64,000 bases of DNA from Deltaproteobacteria bacterium (GCA_028818775.1 JAPPNE010000140.1:1-64000), one strand, 5' to 3'; shown: positions 16,087 to 25,519, counted from the first letter of the stretch. Notes: generated by a model not told the origin, from the sequence alone. Made by a program: numbers and translations.

Positions 16087-16860
16087 ATGAAACTTCAGAA
16101 AGCGTTCATTTGCACGGCATCCATCGTTTTCGCAATCCTCTTCGCGGCCGCGGCCGTCCACGCGCAGGCCATGAAGATCACCACCGCGGAGGTGGCCTAT
16201 GTCACGGGCAACGACAAGGTCAAGGGCTACCTCGCCAAGCCCGCGGACAAGAAGGCGCGTCCCGGCCTGATCCTTATCCACGAGTGGTGGGGCCTCAACG
16301 ACAACATCCGGGAGAACGCGCGTGCGTTCGCCGAGCTGGGCTACGTGGCCCTGGCGGTGGACCTCTACGACGGCGAGATGGCGACGACGCCGGACGGTGC
16401 CCGCAAGCTGGCGGGAAGCGTGCGCAAGAACACGGACGCGGCGTTCGCCAACCTGAAGCAGGCCGTGAGCTACCTGAGCGGCCTCAAGGGGGAGGTGGAC
16501 CCGGCGCGCATCGCCTCGGTGGGCTGGTGCTTCGGCGGCGGCTGGTCCTACCAGATGGCCAAGAACGACCTCGGCGTGAAGGCGTCGGTCATCTACTACG
16601 GCCGCTTCAACCCCGCCGACGACCTGAGCCGCATGCGCGCCACGATCCTCGGACACTTCGGCGAGACGGACAGGGGCATCAAGGTGGACAACGTCCGCGA
16701 GTTCCAGGCGAAGCTCAAGACCCTCAAGGGCGACCACATGGTCTTCATCTATCCCAACGCGGGGCATGCCTTCGCCAATGCCGACAGCCGCAACTATGAC
16801 AAGACGGCGGCGGAGACGGCCTGGAAGCGGACCATGGAGTTCTTCCAGAAACACCTGTAG
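16087..16860 (+). CDS. exported dienelactone hydrolase family protein
   Basis: A 257-residue alpha/beta hydrolase. The N-terminus MKLQKAF plus a hydrophobic run ending VHAQA is a Sec signal peptide, so the mature protein is periplasmic. Core motifs are LILIHEWWGLNDNIRE (oxyanion region), VGWCFGGGW with the Cys nucleophile typical of dienelactone hydrolases, and AGHAFAN with the catalytic His. The start at 16087 is chosen because the longer frame begins inside the previous gene. Classical dienelactone hydrolases work on chlorocatechol breakdown products in the cytoplasm. Exported members have broader ester or lactone substrates, so a specific role is not claimed. Confidence 0.88.
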   Translation: MKLQKAFICTASIVFAILFAAAAVHAQAMKITTAEVAYVTGNDKVKGYLAKPADKKARPGLILIHEWWGLNDNIRENARAFAELGYVALAVDLYDGEMATTPDGARKLAGSVRKNTDAAFANLKQAVSYLSGLKGEVDPARIASVGWCFGGGWSYQMAKNDLGVKASVIYYGRFNPADDLSRMRATILGHFGETDRGIKVDNVREFQAKLKTLKGDHMVFIYPNAGHAFANADSRNYDKTAAETAWKRTMEFFQKHL

Positions 16861-16907
16861 CGTGCCGATCAACCGGACACCACACTAGCCACAGGGAGGA
16901 AATCGAC

Positions 16908-17276
16908 ATGGCGCGCATCCGTCACATCGCCATACTCACGGACGACAAGGAGAAGCTGGTGGAGTACTACACCGGCGTGTTCGGGCTCAAGGTGGTCAAG
17001 GGAGTGGGCACCGCCACCTACCTCTCGGACGGGCACGTGAACCTGGCCATCATCCCCAAGGGCCCGGAGGAGCGGGTCGAGGGACGCGCCCTGGACAGCG
17101 GCCTCAACCACATCGGTTTCGAGGTGGACGACGTACAGGCCTTGAAGTCGGTGTCGGACCGGATGGGGGCGGCGGACGACGTGAGGAAGAGGCCGCCCAA
17201 TCGCGAGGCGGAGTACCGGGTACAGGACCCCGACGGCAACCTCATCGACCTGTCACAGCACGGCTGGCCGGTCTGA
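16908..17276 (+). CDS. VOC-family (glyoxalase/epimerase-like) protein
   Basis: A 122-residue single-domain vicinal-oxygen-chelate protein. It begins ARIRHIAILTDDKEKLVEYY (first beta-alpha module with a candidate metal His) and has LNHIGFEVDD in the second module, ending EYRVQDPDGNLIDL, the usual final metal-Glu region. Family members isomerise, epimerise or cleave C-C or C-O bonds using a divalent metal, often in methylmalonyl-CoA, methylglyoxal or catechol pathways. SD GGAGGAAAT precedes the ATG. It lies between hydrolase and aminopeptidase genes; the reaction cannot be told from sequence. Confidence 0.85.
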   Translation: MARIRHIAILTDDKEKLVEYYTGVFGLKVVKGVGTATYLSDGHVNLAIIPKGPEERVEGRALDSGLNHIGFEVDDVQALKSVSDRMGAADDVRKRPPNREAEYRVQDPDGNLIDLSQHGWPV

Positions 17277-17306
17277 CAGTGGCATCGCGAGCAGGAGAAG
17301 GAGTGC

Positions 17307-19889
17307 ATGGCTGAACAGGAACGGGTGCTGTTGCCCGACGACGTTGAACCCAGGCGTTATGACATAACCCTCAGGCCCGACCTCGAACGTTTCACCTTCG
17401 GCGGCAGCGAGACCGTCGACATCGACGTGAAATCGGCCACGCGCCGGATCGTGCTGCATGCCACCGAGCTGGAGCTGCACTCGGTGGCGCTGGAGCGGAA
17501 CGGGGCGTCGTGCGTGCCGTCGCGCATCGAGTCCGACGAGGAGGAAGAGACGGTCGCGTTCGTATTCGACGCCCGGCTCGATCCGGGGCCGGCGCGACTG
17601 CGCATCGAGTTCACCGGACAGCTTAACGACAAGATGCACGGGTTCTACCGCGGCGTCTATCAGGTGGACGGCGAGAAGCGGATCATGGCCGCGACCCAGT
17701 TCGAGGCCACGGACGCGCGGCGCGCGTTTCCCTGCTGGGACGAGCCCGCGCGCAAGGCCGTGTTCGCGGTGGCGCTGGTGGTGCCGGAGGACCGGGTGGC
17801 GGTGTCGAACATGCCGCCGGCTCACACCGAGACCGGGACGGACCGCCTCAGGACCGTACGCTTCGCCGAGACCCCGGTGATGTCCACGTATCTGCTGGCG
17901 TTCATCGTCGGCGAGTTCGATTACGTCGAGACCGAGACCCCCGAAGGCGTCACCGTGCGGGTGTACACGCCGCTGGGACGGCAGGAGCAGGGGCGGTTCG
18001 CGCTGGACGTGGCCGCCCGGACGCTCTCCTTCTTCCACGAGTATTTCGGCATCGCCTATCCGCTGCCCAAGATGGACCTGCTGGCCATCCCGGACTTCGC
18101 CGCCGGGGCCATGGAGAACTGGGGCGCGGTGACCTATCGCGAGACGGCCATCCTTGTGGACCCCGAGGAGTCTTCGGCGGGGACGCGCCAGCGTGTGGCC
18201 ATCATCGTCGCGCACGAGCTGGCGCACCAGTGGTTCGGCAACCTGGTCACCATGGAGTGGTGGACCCACCTGTGGCTCAACGAGGGGTTCGCCTCGTGGA
18301 TCGAGTTCATGGCCGTGGACCACCTGTTCCCCGAGTGGGACATGTGGACGCAGTTCGTCTACACCGACTTCGGCCGCGCCCTGTCCCTGGACGGGCTGAA
18401 AAGCTCACATCCCATCGAGATTGAGGTGCAGAGTCCCAAGCAGATCAGCGAGATCTTCGACGGCATCAGCTACAGCAAGGGCGCCTCGGTGATTCGCATG
18501 CTGGACGCCTATCTGGGCGCGGACACGTTCCGCAACGGTCTGCGGCGCTACCTCGAGCGGCACCAGTACGGCAACGCCACCACCGAGGACCTGTGGCAGG
18601 CCCTGGCGGAGGAGTCCGGACAGCCGGTGAAGCGGATCATGGACACCTGGACCAAGCAGACCGGTTATCCGCTGCTGTCCGTGGACGCCGGCGGGGGAGA
18701 GGTGGCGCTGCAACAGACGCGCTTCTTCCTGAGCGGCGTGCCGGATCGAAGCGACCCGAGCCGGTGGTCGGTTCCGTTGGGAATCCGCACGGAGGGGGCC
18801 GGCGACACCTTCCAGGTGTTCGAGGGCGAGCGGGCGAACATAGAAGTGAGCGTCGGCCGCGGCGGCTGGCTCAAGGTCAACCCGGACCAGACCGGCTTCT
18901 ATCGCAGCAACTACAGCGCGGAGTTGTGGGACCGGCTGGGCGCCGCGGTGCAGGCGGGAGAGCTTTCATCGGCCAGGGACCGTCTCGGCCTTGAGAACGA
19001 CGCCTTTGCCTTGGCCCGCGCCGGCTACCTGGACGCGTCGCGACCGTTGGCGCTGGCGCCGGCCTATCGCAACGAGACGGATTACACGGTGTGGGCGGAC
19101 CTGTCGGAGAATCTCCGGGCCTACGACGTGCTCCTTTCGGACCAGCCTTGTCACGACTCGTTCCGTTCCTTCGCGCGCAGCCTGTACCAGACGATCTACG
19201 GGAGTCTCGGGTGGGACGTCCGGCCGGGTGAGAGCCACTTGACGCGGCTGCTCAGGCCGCTGGTGATCGGCATCCTGGCTCGCTACGCCGACCCGGAGGT
19301 GGCCGCCGAAGCCCTGCGCCGGTTCGACGAGGGGACGCGCGCCGGGACGCCGGTGGCGCCGGACGTGCGCGGGGCGGTGTACGGTCTGGTGGTGGAAGGG
19401 CGCGGCGCCGAGGGGTACGAAACGGTGCTGCGGGTCTACCGCGAAGCCGAGCTTCACGAAGAGAAGAACCGCTGCCTGCGGGCGTTGGGCTGCAGCACCG
19501 ACACGGACCTGCTGCGGCGCACGCTGGAGTTCTCCCTGTCGGACGAGGTGCGCGGGCAGGACACCCCGTTGTGCGTGGCCGGTGTCGCCACGAATCCGCT
19601 GGGGCGGGACTTGGCATGGGACTTCCTGCGGGAGAAGTGGGGCGAGTTCGACGCCCGCTACGGGCAGGGCGGGTTCATCATCGCGCGCATCGTGTCCATC
19701 ACCACCGAAGATTTCACCACCCTGGAGAAGGCCGCCGAGGTGGAGGCGTTCTTCGAGGCGCATCCGGCGCCGGCTGCGACGCGCACGATACGCCAGTCCC
19801 TGGAACGGATCCGCTCCAACGCGTTGTGGCTGGAGCGGGACGGCGACGCCATCGCCGGCTGGCTCGACGCGTACCGGCCGCCGTCGTGA
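17307..19889 (+). CDS. M1-family zinc aminopeptidase
   Basis: An 860-residue metalloaminopeptidase with the complete M1 architecture. There is an N-terminal beta saddle, a catalytic domain with GAMEN (about residue 267) and HELAHQWFGN (zinc site HExxH, about residue 303), then NEGFAS supplying the third ligand Glu, and a long C-terminal helical ERAP1-like domain. There is no signal peptide, so it is a cytoplasmic exopeptidase releasing N-terminal residues from peptides. SD AGAAGGAG precedes the ATG at 17307. It is about 30 bases after the VOC gene in an operon headed by a peptide-type importer, consistent with imported peptide degradation. It resembles the tricorn-associated/ERAP type rather than PepN, judging by length. 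Confidence 0.95.
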   Translation: MAEQERVLLPDDVEPRRYDITLRPDLERFTFGGSETVDIDVKSATRRIVLHATELELHSVALERNGASCVPSRIESDEEEETVAFVFDARLDPGPARLRIEFTGQLNDKMHGFYRGVYQVDGEKRIMAATQFEATDARRAFPCWDEPARKAVFAVALVVPEDRVAVSNMPPAHTETGTDRLRTVRFAETPVMSTYLLAFIVGEFDYVETETPEGVTVRVYTPLGRQEQGRFALDVAARTLSFFHEYFGIAYPLPKMDLLAIPDFAAGAMENWGAVTYRETAILVDPEESSAGTRQRVAIIVAHELAHQWFGNLVTMEWWTHLWLNEGFASWIEFMAVDHLFPEWDMWTQFVYTDFGRALSLDGLKSSHPIEIEVQSPKQISEIFDGISYSKGASVIRMLDAYLGADTFRNGLRRYLERHQYGNATTEDLWQALAEESGQPVKRIMDTWTKQTGYPLLSVDAGGGEVALQQTRFFLSGVPDRSDPSRWSVPLGIRTEGAGDTFQVFEGERANIEVSVGRGGWLKVNPDQTGFYRSNYSAELWDRLGAAVQAGELSSARDRLGLENDAFALARAGYLDASRPLALAPAYRNETDYTVWADLSENLRAYDVLLSDQPCHDSFRSFARSLYQTIYGSLGWDVRPGESHLTRLLRPLVIGILARYADPEVAAEALRRFDEGTRAGTPVAPDVRGAVYGLVVEGRGAEGYETVLRVYREAELHEEKNRCLRALGCSTDTDLLRRTLEFSLSDEVRGQDTPLCVAGVATNPLGRDLAWDFLREKWGEFDARYGQGGFIIARIVSITTEDFTTLEKAAEVEAFFEAHPAPAATRTIRQSLERIRSNALWLERDGDAIAGWLDAYRPPS

Positions 19890-19951
19890 TTCGAGCGCGG
19901 CCGGGTCCCACGGCGGCGTGACGCAACCAGAAGCGAAGAAGGAGAGCATTC

Positions 19952-20794
19952 ATGTCAGGAAACGCGGAGCTTCTTTCGTTCACCACGGCCGACGGCGAAA
20001 CCCTGCACGGGCTCCTGTTCCGCCCGGACGCGTCGCCGCGTCCCGATCTCGCGCTGATCCTGATTCACGGGGTCGCCATGAGCTTCTACACCGGCCCGCT
20101 CCCCGTGTTCGCCGAGGCCCTGGCCGGACGCGGCCACCACGCCTTCTCCATCAACTGCCGCGGCCACGACTGGATCGCCCGGGGCGGGGACCTCACGGCT
20201 TTCCGCGGCGCCACCTACGAGAACTTCGAGGACTGCGTGCTCGACATCGACGCCGCCATCCACCGGATGAAGGAGGCGGGTTACGCGCGCTTCGTGCTCG
20301 TGGGGCACAGCCTGGGCTCGATCAAGTCCCTCTACTACCAGGGTACGCGCCAACGCGACGACGTCGCCGGCGTGATCTCATGCTCCGCCCCGAGGCAGTT
20401 CTACTCTGCCAGGGCGGCCGAGGACCCGGAGTTCGAGGCACGCATGGCGGAAGCCGAGCGTCGAATGGCCGGAGGAGAAGGGGAGGAGTACCTGTGGGCG
20501 CCGGCCAGCGGCGCCATCGGCCCGTTCACCTACAGGACCTACGTCAGCAAGTACGGGCGCGACGAGACCAACGACGTCCGCCCCCACGCAGCAAGGCTGA
20601 ACTGCCCGCTGCTCGTGACGGCGGGCGAGATCGAGGCCGCCTACTTCCGTGAACTGGCCCGCGAACTGGCCGACTCCGCCGGACCCGACAACTGCACCTG
20701 CATCATCGTCCCCGGCGCCAACCACTTCTACGCGGGTTGCGAGGCATTCATGATCGATGCCCTCGACGGGTGGCTGAAGGAGAAGGTTGGGTAG
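19952..20794 (+). CDS. alpha/beta hydrolase
   Basis: A 280-residue serine hydrolase of the alpha/beta fold. LILIHGVAMSFY is the oxyanion segment, LVGHSLGSIKS the nucleophile elbow (Ser), and PGANHFYAG carries the catalytic His. The N-terminal FTTADGETLHGLLF is typical of esterase/lipase-like members. No signal peptide is seen. SD GAAGGAG precedes the ATG. It is the last gene of the plus-strand run and converges with the AMDase-like gene. It probably hydrolyses an ester or thioester of a small acid; nothing fixes the substrate. Confidence 0.85.
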   Translation: MSGNAELLSFTTADGETLHGLLFRPDASPRPDLALILIHGVAMSFYTGPLPVFAEALAGRGHHAFSINCRGHDWIARGGDLTAFRGATYENFEDCVLDIDAAIHRMKEAGYARFVLVGHSLGSIKSLYYQGTRQRDDVAGVISCSAPRQFYSARAAEDPEFEARMAEAERRMAGGEGEEYLWAPASGAIGPFTYRTYVSKYGRDETNDVRPHAARLNCPLLVTAGEIEAAYFRELARELADSAGPDNCTCIIVPGANHFYAGCEAFMIDALDGWLKEKVG

Positions 20795-20878
20795 CGATTC
20801 GCTTCCTCATCGTCGTTGCCTTGCGAGTTTTGCCGCAGCCTGTTTCGCGGGAATTACGGGTGCGGACAGGAGCCCGCT

Positions 20879-21586
20879 TCAAAGCCGTGCCAGCAGCCTG
20901 CCGTAACCCTCCACCGGCTCGTTCAGCTTCATCGCCTTGAGCGCGGTCCAGATCCAGGCTTGGGTGTTGGTGACCACGGGCTTGCCGAACTCCTGCTCCA
21001 ACTGGTCGATGATGGGAGTGATGCGCCACTTGTTGCAGGGCATGTAGAGGCCGTCGACGTCCGGGTGGTCGCGCAGCAACGGACGCGCGACTTCCAGGCC
21101 CGACTCCGGCGGCAGCGCCCAGATGACCTTGGAGTTTTCATATGCCAGGCCCCGGTAGGCGGCGACGTGGATGTCGTCGTGTTCGAGGAAGCGGGCCAGC
21201 CGGGCATCCTGGTCCTCGGGGAAGGGCGACGCCATCACCACACGCTTCAGACCCAGCTCGCGGCAGGCGTCCACCACCGCTGTTAGGACCGTCGAGGCGG
21301 GCACGGGCGTGACCTCACCCACGGCGGCCAGGAGCTGGCGGTCCGAGCCGGGGCCCTTGTAGGACAGGAACAGTTCGCCGGTAACCATGAGGAAGTCGAG
21401 AGGGTATTCGGTCAATTCCCGCACCAAGCCAAAGAACTCGCTTTCGGCCCGGGCGAACTCCTCGTCGGTGAACTCGCGCACCCGGAGCCCGCGTCCTTCC
21501 ACTGTGATATCCGGCGGCAGTATCCGGTAGACGTCCGCGAGCACCTCTTCGCTCATGTTCGGCGATATCAGGCCGATGCGTTTCAT
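20879..21586 (-). CDS. Asp/Glu-racemase superfamily protein, arylmalonate-decarboxylase-like
   Basis: A 235-residue protein. Racemases and maleate isomerases of this superfamily use two Cys; here only Cys184 (YMPCNKW) is present. The first site reads LMVTGELFLSYKG, with Gly70 where the first Cys would be. This matches my recollection of arylmalonate decarboxylase (Gly74/Cys188, GTSLSFYRG), and the C-terminal EGYGRLL also fits. The enzyme may therefore decarboxylate a malonate-type acid, or be a single-Cys isomerase. The ATG at 21586 begins MKRIGLISPN; a longer frame to 21619 lacks an SD. It is followed upstream by an ABM protein and a ThDP enzyme on the same strand. Confidence 0.8.
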   Translation of the reverse strand: MKRIGLISPNMSEEVLADVYRILPPDITVEGRGLRVREFTDEEFARAESEFFGLVRELTEYPLDFLMVTGELFLSYKGPGSDRQLLAAVGEVTPVPASTVLTAVVDACRELGLKRVVMASPFPEDQDARLARFLEHDDIHVAAYRGLAYENSKVIWALPPESGLEVARPLLRDHPDVDGLYMPCNKWRITPIIDQLEQEFGKPVVTNTQAWIWTALKAMKLNEPVEGYGRLLARL

Positions 21587-21643
21587 GTGAATTCCGCCTT
21601 CGAAAAGCCGCCGCCCCACTTGTCGGGCGACGGCACTTCCCGC

Positions 21644-21961
21644 TTATACGTTGCCCAATGACAGGAGCGACAGCGACGTCACCTCGAAGTCCTTGACCCA
21701 GTACTCGCCGGTGTACATGCCTTCGGCGCCCTTGGCGATGTTGGCCCGGGCCGGACTGGTGACGTAGTTCTGCATGTCTTCCTTGGTTTCCCAGAAGGTG
21801 AGGGATATCCCTTCGTCCGGATTCTCGGAACTCCGGAGCAGTTGGCGGCCGCGAAAGCCCGGCATGTTCGCGGTGGCGGGCACCACCACCTCGTTGTAGT
21901 ACCGCTCGTATTCCGTCCATTTCCCGAGTCGAAGCTTGCCCCAGAAAATTCGGCAGACCAT
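21644..21961 (-). CDS. ABM-type dimeric alpha/beta-barrel protein
   Basis: A 105-residue protein starting MVCRIFWGKLRLGKWTEYE, with NMPGFRGRQLLRS and GISLTFWETKEDMQNYV. This is the ferredoxin-like fold of antibiotic-biosynthesis-monooxygenase/EthD-like small proteins that dimerise. A perfect AGGAGGAA precedes the ATG at 21961, so the longer frame to 22120 is rejected. It sits between the AMDase-like and ThDP enzyme genes on the same strand. Such proteins act as cofactor-free monooxygenases, heme-degrading enzymes or accessory proteins in small-molecule catabolism. No catalytic residue can be assigned here. Confidence 0.8.
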   Translation of the reverse strand: MVCRIFWGKLRLGKWTEYERYYNEVVVPATANMPGFRGRQLLRSSENPDEGISLTFWETKEDMQNYVTSPARANIAKGAEGMYTGEYWVKDFEVTSLSLLSLGNV

Positions 21962-22223
21962 GGGTTCCTCCTGACAGAAGCGATTTGAACAGGCCGCGGG
22001 TTGCGAGAACCGCACGGCCGGCTCAGTCTTTCGGTATTGTAGACCTGAAGCCCCGCGGCTCGCAATCCGCCCGCTCAAAGAGGCGGGATGATGCCGCCGC
22101 GATGCTGGCGACCAGGGCATGGACAGGATGCATCCGCGCTTCCGTCACAAGGTAGGCCACGATGAAGAGCGGCGGGACCACGAACATCCCCAGCAGAAAC
22201 GGCGAGCGTGTGTTTGTTCCGGC

Positions 22224-23978
22224 TCAGCCGGCCGGGTTGCGGCAAATCACGTTCAGAAGGGCTTGGCGCCCCTCCTCCTTGACGGCCTTGAGGCCGCGCT
22301 GCAGGGCGGAGGGGAGGTCCGCCGGGTCGTCCACGCGTTCGGCGTAGGCGCCGCATGCCTGGGCGGTAAGCTCGAATTGCGGCGACGGCGACAGGTCCGT
22401 GCCCGGGAAGTTCCCGCTCTGGTGGGCGACGCCGTCGGGATACAACTCGCGCACCGTGCTGAGCGTCGCGTTCCATGCCTGGTTGTTGTAGATGACGGTG
22501 AGGAACGGCACTTGGTACTTCTGCGCGGTGAAGTGGCAGGCGGTGGGGACGCAGAACATGTAGGAGCCGTCGCCTTCGCAGGCGATGACCGTGTGGTCCG
22601 GCGCGGCCAGCTTGGCGCCGATGGCGGCGCCCATGCCCCATCCCAGGTGCCCGGCGGGTGCCTGGTCGAAGAACGATCCGGGCCGTTCCAGTCCCAGCAC
22701 CGGCCCCAGCGGTGAGGTCACGGCCTCGCCCATGACGATGGTCTTTTCGTCCACCACGTCGGCGATGCAGCGCGACACCCACAGGGGATGGATGGGGCGC
22801 TCGTCCTTTACCTTCTCGATGCGGGCGGCGAGTTCCGCCCGGTTGCTGTCGTGAACCGCGTTGATGCGGCTCCGCCGCTCGTCGACGCGTTTCCGTAGCG
22901 CCTCCGAGCCGTCGAGCCCCTCCCGGATCAGGCCGTTCAGCACCGGCAGCGTCACGTCCGACGATCCGGTCATGGCGTGGTCCACCGGGAAGCCCCACAC
23001 AGGGATGGAGGAGAACAGCGGGTCCACTTCCAGTTGCAGCACCGTGGCGTCGGGCCGCAGGTTGTCCCGGGTCGCCGGCGTCCACGGCACGTCGACGTCG
23101 ATGAGAAAGACCACGTCCGCCCCCTTCACGTGGGCGGCGACGTCGTGGCCGGCATGGCACGGGTGGCTCGACGGGAAGTTCATGTAGGGCGACTGCGGAT
23201 GCTGCACCACGGGAACAGCCAGCAGGTCCGCCAGCTCCACCAGCGGCGCCACCGCCGCGGGGGTCTTGCCGACGTAGCGCGTCACGATCACCGGGTCGGA
23301 CGCGCCCATGAGGATCTCCGCCGCCCGCTCAAGGTCCCCCACGGGGGTCTGGATCTTGCTCGGCGGCTCGAACACCTCCGCGGACACACGAGTCGTCTCC
23401 ATGGACTCGTACAGCCACTCGCGCGGCAGCGACAGGTACACCGGTCCGCGCGGCTCGGCCATGGCGATCTTGAAGGCGCGCGGGACGATGGCGCCGAGCT
23501 GCTCGTTGGCGCGGTTCTCGAAATCCCACTTCACGAACTCGCGCACGATGCTGCCCTGGTCCCGGGATTCCTGGCGCCAGTGGATGTGGCGGCTCTTGCC
23601 GCCCGCCACCTCGCCCTCGGTCACCGGGGTGCGTCCGGCCACGAACAGCATCGGCACTTGGCATGCCTTGGCGTTCATGAGCCCGCCCAGGCCGTTGGCG
23701 GTGCCGGGCAGGGTGTGCACCAGCACCACCTGCGGCTTGCCCGACGCGCAGTAGTAGCCGTGGGCCATGGACACCGCGGCCTGCTCGTGGGGCACGACCA
23801 CGATCTCCGCTCCCTTGGACTCGCTGCGGTGCATCTTGGCCAGCGCCTCCAGGATCGGGCCGTGGTCCGTCCCGGTATTGGCGAAGATGTAGTCGACGTC
23901 GGGATTGGCGTTAAGCTGCGCCAGAAAGGCTTCGGCCCCGTTGGCCACGGTCACGTCTTCGAATTGAGGTCCCGGCAT
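22224..23978 (-). CDS. thiamine-diphosphate-dependent enzyme (acetolactate synthase/decarboxylase-like), 1
   Basis: A 584-residue ThDP enzyme with three domains. The N-terminal Pyr domain has VVVPHEQAAVSMAHGYY with the cofactor-activating Glu. The central domain is around residues 200-330. The C-terminal PP domain has the ThDP motif CEGDGSYMFC followed about 20 residues later by VIYNN. It resembles acetolactate synthase-like, benzoylformate or phenylpyruvate decarboxylases, which decarboxylate 2-oxo acids. No small regulatory subunit gene is present, so biosynthetic acetolactate synthase is less likely. Divergent from ligA-like gene across 207 bases, it probably acts in the same aromatic/keto-acid pathway. 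A second ThDP enzyme lies at 28051-29877. Confidence 0.88.
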   Translation of the reverse strand: MPGPQFEDVTVANGAEAFLAQLNANPDVDYIFANTGTDHGPILEALAKMHRSESKGAEIVVVPHEQAAVSMAHGYYCASGKPQVVLVHTLPGTANGLGGLMNAKACQVPMLFVAGRTPVTEGEVAGGKSRHIHWRQESRDQGSIVREFVKWDFENRANEQLGAIVPRAFKIAMAEPRGPVYLSLPREWLYESMETTRVSAEVFEPPSKIQTPVGDLERAAEILMGASDPVIVTRYVGKTPAAVAPLVELADLLAVPVVQHPQSPYMNFPSSHPCHAGHDVAAHVKGADVVFLIDVDVPWTPATRDNLRPDATVLQLEVDPLFSSIPVWGFPVDHAMTGSSDVTLPVLNGLIREGLDGSEALRKRVDERRSRINAVHDSNRAELAARIEKVKDERPIHPLWVSRCIADVVDEKTIVMGEAVTSPLGPVLGLERPGSFFDQAPAGHLGWGMGAAIGAKLAAPDHTVIACEGDGSYMFCVPTACHFTAQKYQVPFLTVIYNNQAWNATLSTVRELYPDGVAHQSGNFPGTDLSPSPQFELTAQACGAYAERVDDPADLPSALQRGLKAVKEEGRQALLNVICRNPAG

Positions 23979-24185
23979 GTTCGCATTCTCCGTGTGTTGT
24001 GGGGGTCACCAAGAGGGCGCAAGTCCGCAGACTTAACAACCGTCTCGTCGGCATGTCAAGTCAACGTTCGAACGAAGCAATGCTCCAACGGTCGAACCCA
24101 GGAAGCGGAGTTGACCGGCCACACGAAGCATTTTAAGCTCGGTGTTCACATGGGCGAAACAGACTGTTTCGGGGAGGACGCGGCC

Positions 24186-24548
24186 ATGAGCGAGTCTCGG
24201 GAGGATTCGGCGAAGATCGAGGGCACCTACGTGTTCGACGGAGCTCAGTCGCGCAAGGGCTACCGTCTCAACAAGTTCTTCTTCTCCCTCAACGAGGCCG
24301 AGAACCGTGCGGCCTACAAGGAGGATGCCGAGGCGCTCATGGACCGCTTCGGCCTGTCCGAGTGGGAGAAGGAGAAGTTGCGGGAGAAGGACTGGCTGGC
24401 GCTGGCGCGCGAGGGCGGCGCCAACATCTACTTCATGTACAAGATGGGCTCGGTGACGGGCGACAGCCTGCAGCACATCGGCGCGGCGTTCCGCGGCGAG
24501 ACGCTGGAGGAGTTCCTGAGCACGCGCAAGGTGAAGGGGGCGAGGTAG
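24186..24548 (+). CDS. ligA: LigA-like alpha subunit of extradiol dioxygenase (protocatechuate 4,5-dioxygenase type)
   Basis: A 120-residue small helical subunit: GTYVFDGAQSRKGYRLNKF, FFSLNEAENRAAYKEDAEAL, LSEWEKEKL and GGANIYFMYKMG are characteristic of LigA, which caps the active site of LigB. ATG at 24186 has GGGGAGG ahead; ATG at 24150 would give a slightly longer form. It is followed one base later by the LigB-like gene, confirming a two-subunit enzyme that opens protocatechuate or a related catechol. A weak -35 TTGACC at 24111 lies upstream. The open frame extending back to 22977 is a chance extension. Confidence 0.88.
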   Translation: MSESREDSAKIEGTYVFDGAQSRKGYRLNKFFFSLNEAENRAAYKEDAEALMDRFGLSEWEKEKLREKDWLALAREGGANIYFMYKMGSVTGDSLQHIGAAFRGETLEEFLSTRKVKGAR

Positions 24549-24549
24549 C

Positions 24550-25398
24550 ATGGGCAGGATCGTTGCAGGGATCGGGTCGTCGCACGTGCCCGCGGCGGGA
24601 GCGGCGTTCGACCAGGGCAAGCAGGACGCTCCGGAGTGGAAGCCGCTGTTCGACGGCTACCGGCCGGCCATGGACTGGCTGCGGGAGGCCCGCGTCGACG
24701 TGGCCGTCTTCATCTACAACGACCACGGCTCGGACTTCTTCTTTGACAAGTACCCGACCTTCGCCATGGGGGTGGCCGGGAGCTATGCGCCGGCGGACGA
24801 GGGCTGGGGCCCGCGCCCGCTGGCGCCGGTTCCGGGCGATCCCGAGTTCTCCTGGCACATGGCCGAGTCGCTGATCCGGGAAAGCGAGTTCGATATGACC
24901 GTGTGCCAGGAGCTGTCCGTCGACCACGGGCTGCTCACGCCGCTGCCGATGCTCTGGGCGCACGAGCCGCAATGGGACATCCGGGTGGTGCCCGTGGCGG
25001 TCAACGTCGTGCAGCACCCGCTGCCCACGGCGCGCCGTTTGTGGAAGCTGGGGCGGGCGCTGCGCACCGCGGTGGAGAGCTATCCCAGGGACATCCGCGT
25101 GGCGGTCCTGGGTACCGGCGGGCTGTCGCATCAGCTCCACGGGGAGCGCTTCGGCTTCCGCAACGAGGAGTGGGACCGCAGCTTCATGGAGCGCATCGTG
25201 AGCCGGCCCGAGGAGCTGGTGGAGCTGTCGCACCATGACTACATGGTGCAGGGGGGCGCCGAGGCGGTGGAGATGATCATGTGGCTGGGCATGCGCGGCG
25301 CCATGTCGCCGGAAGTGCGGCTGGTGCACCAGAACTACTACGCACCCATGCTGACGGGCATGGGCCTGCTGCTCCTGGAAGACACCGCGAATTCGTGA
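24550..25398 (+). CDS. ligB: LigB-like catalytic subunit of class III extradiol dioxygenase
   Basis: A 282-residue non-heme Fe(II) dioxygenase catalytic subunit. The metal ligands known from LigB (His12, His61, Glu242) correspond to His12 (SSHVP), His59 (YNDHG) and Glu241 (AVEMIMW). The acid/base His195 corresponds to His194 (GLSHQLH). Spacing is therefore almost exactly that of protocatechuate 4,5-dioxygenase. It cleaves the aromatic ring next to the diol, giving a hydroxymuconate semialdehyde. The start lies one base after the ligA-like stop. Substrate could be protocatechuate, gallate or a related catechol. Downstream genes LigC, LigI and LigJ are not in this window. Confidence 0.92.
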   Translation: MGRIVAGIGSSHVPAAGAAFDQGKQDAPEWKPLFDGYRPAMDWLREARVDVAVFIYNDHGSDFFFDKYPTFAMGVAGSYAPADEGWGPRPLAPVPGDPEFSWHMAESLIRESEFDMTVCQELSVDHGLLTPLPMLWAHEPQWDIRVVPVAVNVVQHPLPTARRLWKLGRALRTAVESYPRDIRVAVLGTGGLSHQLHGERFGFRNEEWDRSFMERIVSRPEELVELSHHDYMVQGGAEAVEMIMWLGMRGAMSPEVRLVHQNYYAPMLTGMGLLLLEDTANS

Positions 25399-25519
25399 AC
25401 ATGGAGCGCGATCGGGTAGCAACGGACGCGCTCCGGGTGACGCTCCTGGTTACAGGCAGGCCCAAGCCGCAGCCGGGACACACGAGCCCGGCCACGTTGG
25501 TGGAGGCCGATCCCGTTTA

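Noticed and set aside
25404-25435. Hairpin GGAGCGCG/CGCGCTCC after the ligB-like gene
   Set aside because: No T-run follows on either strand, so it is not called an intrinsic terminator.
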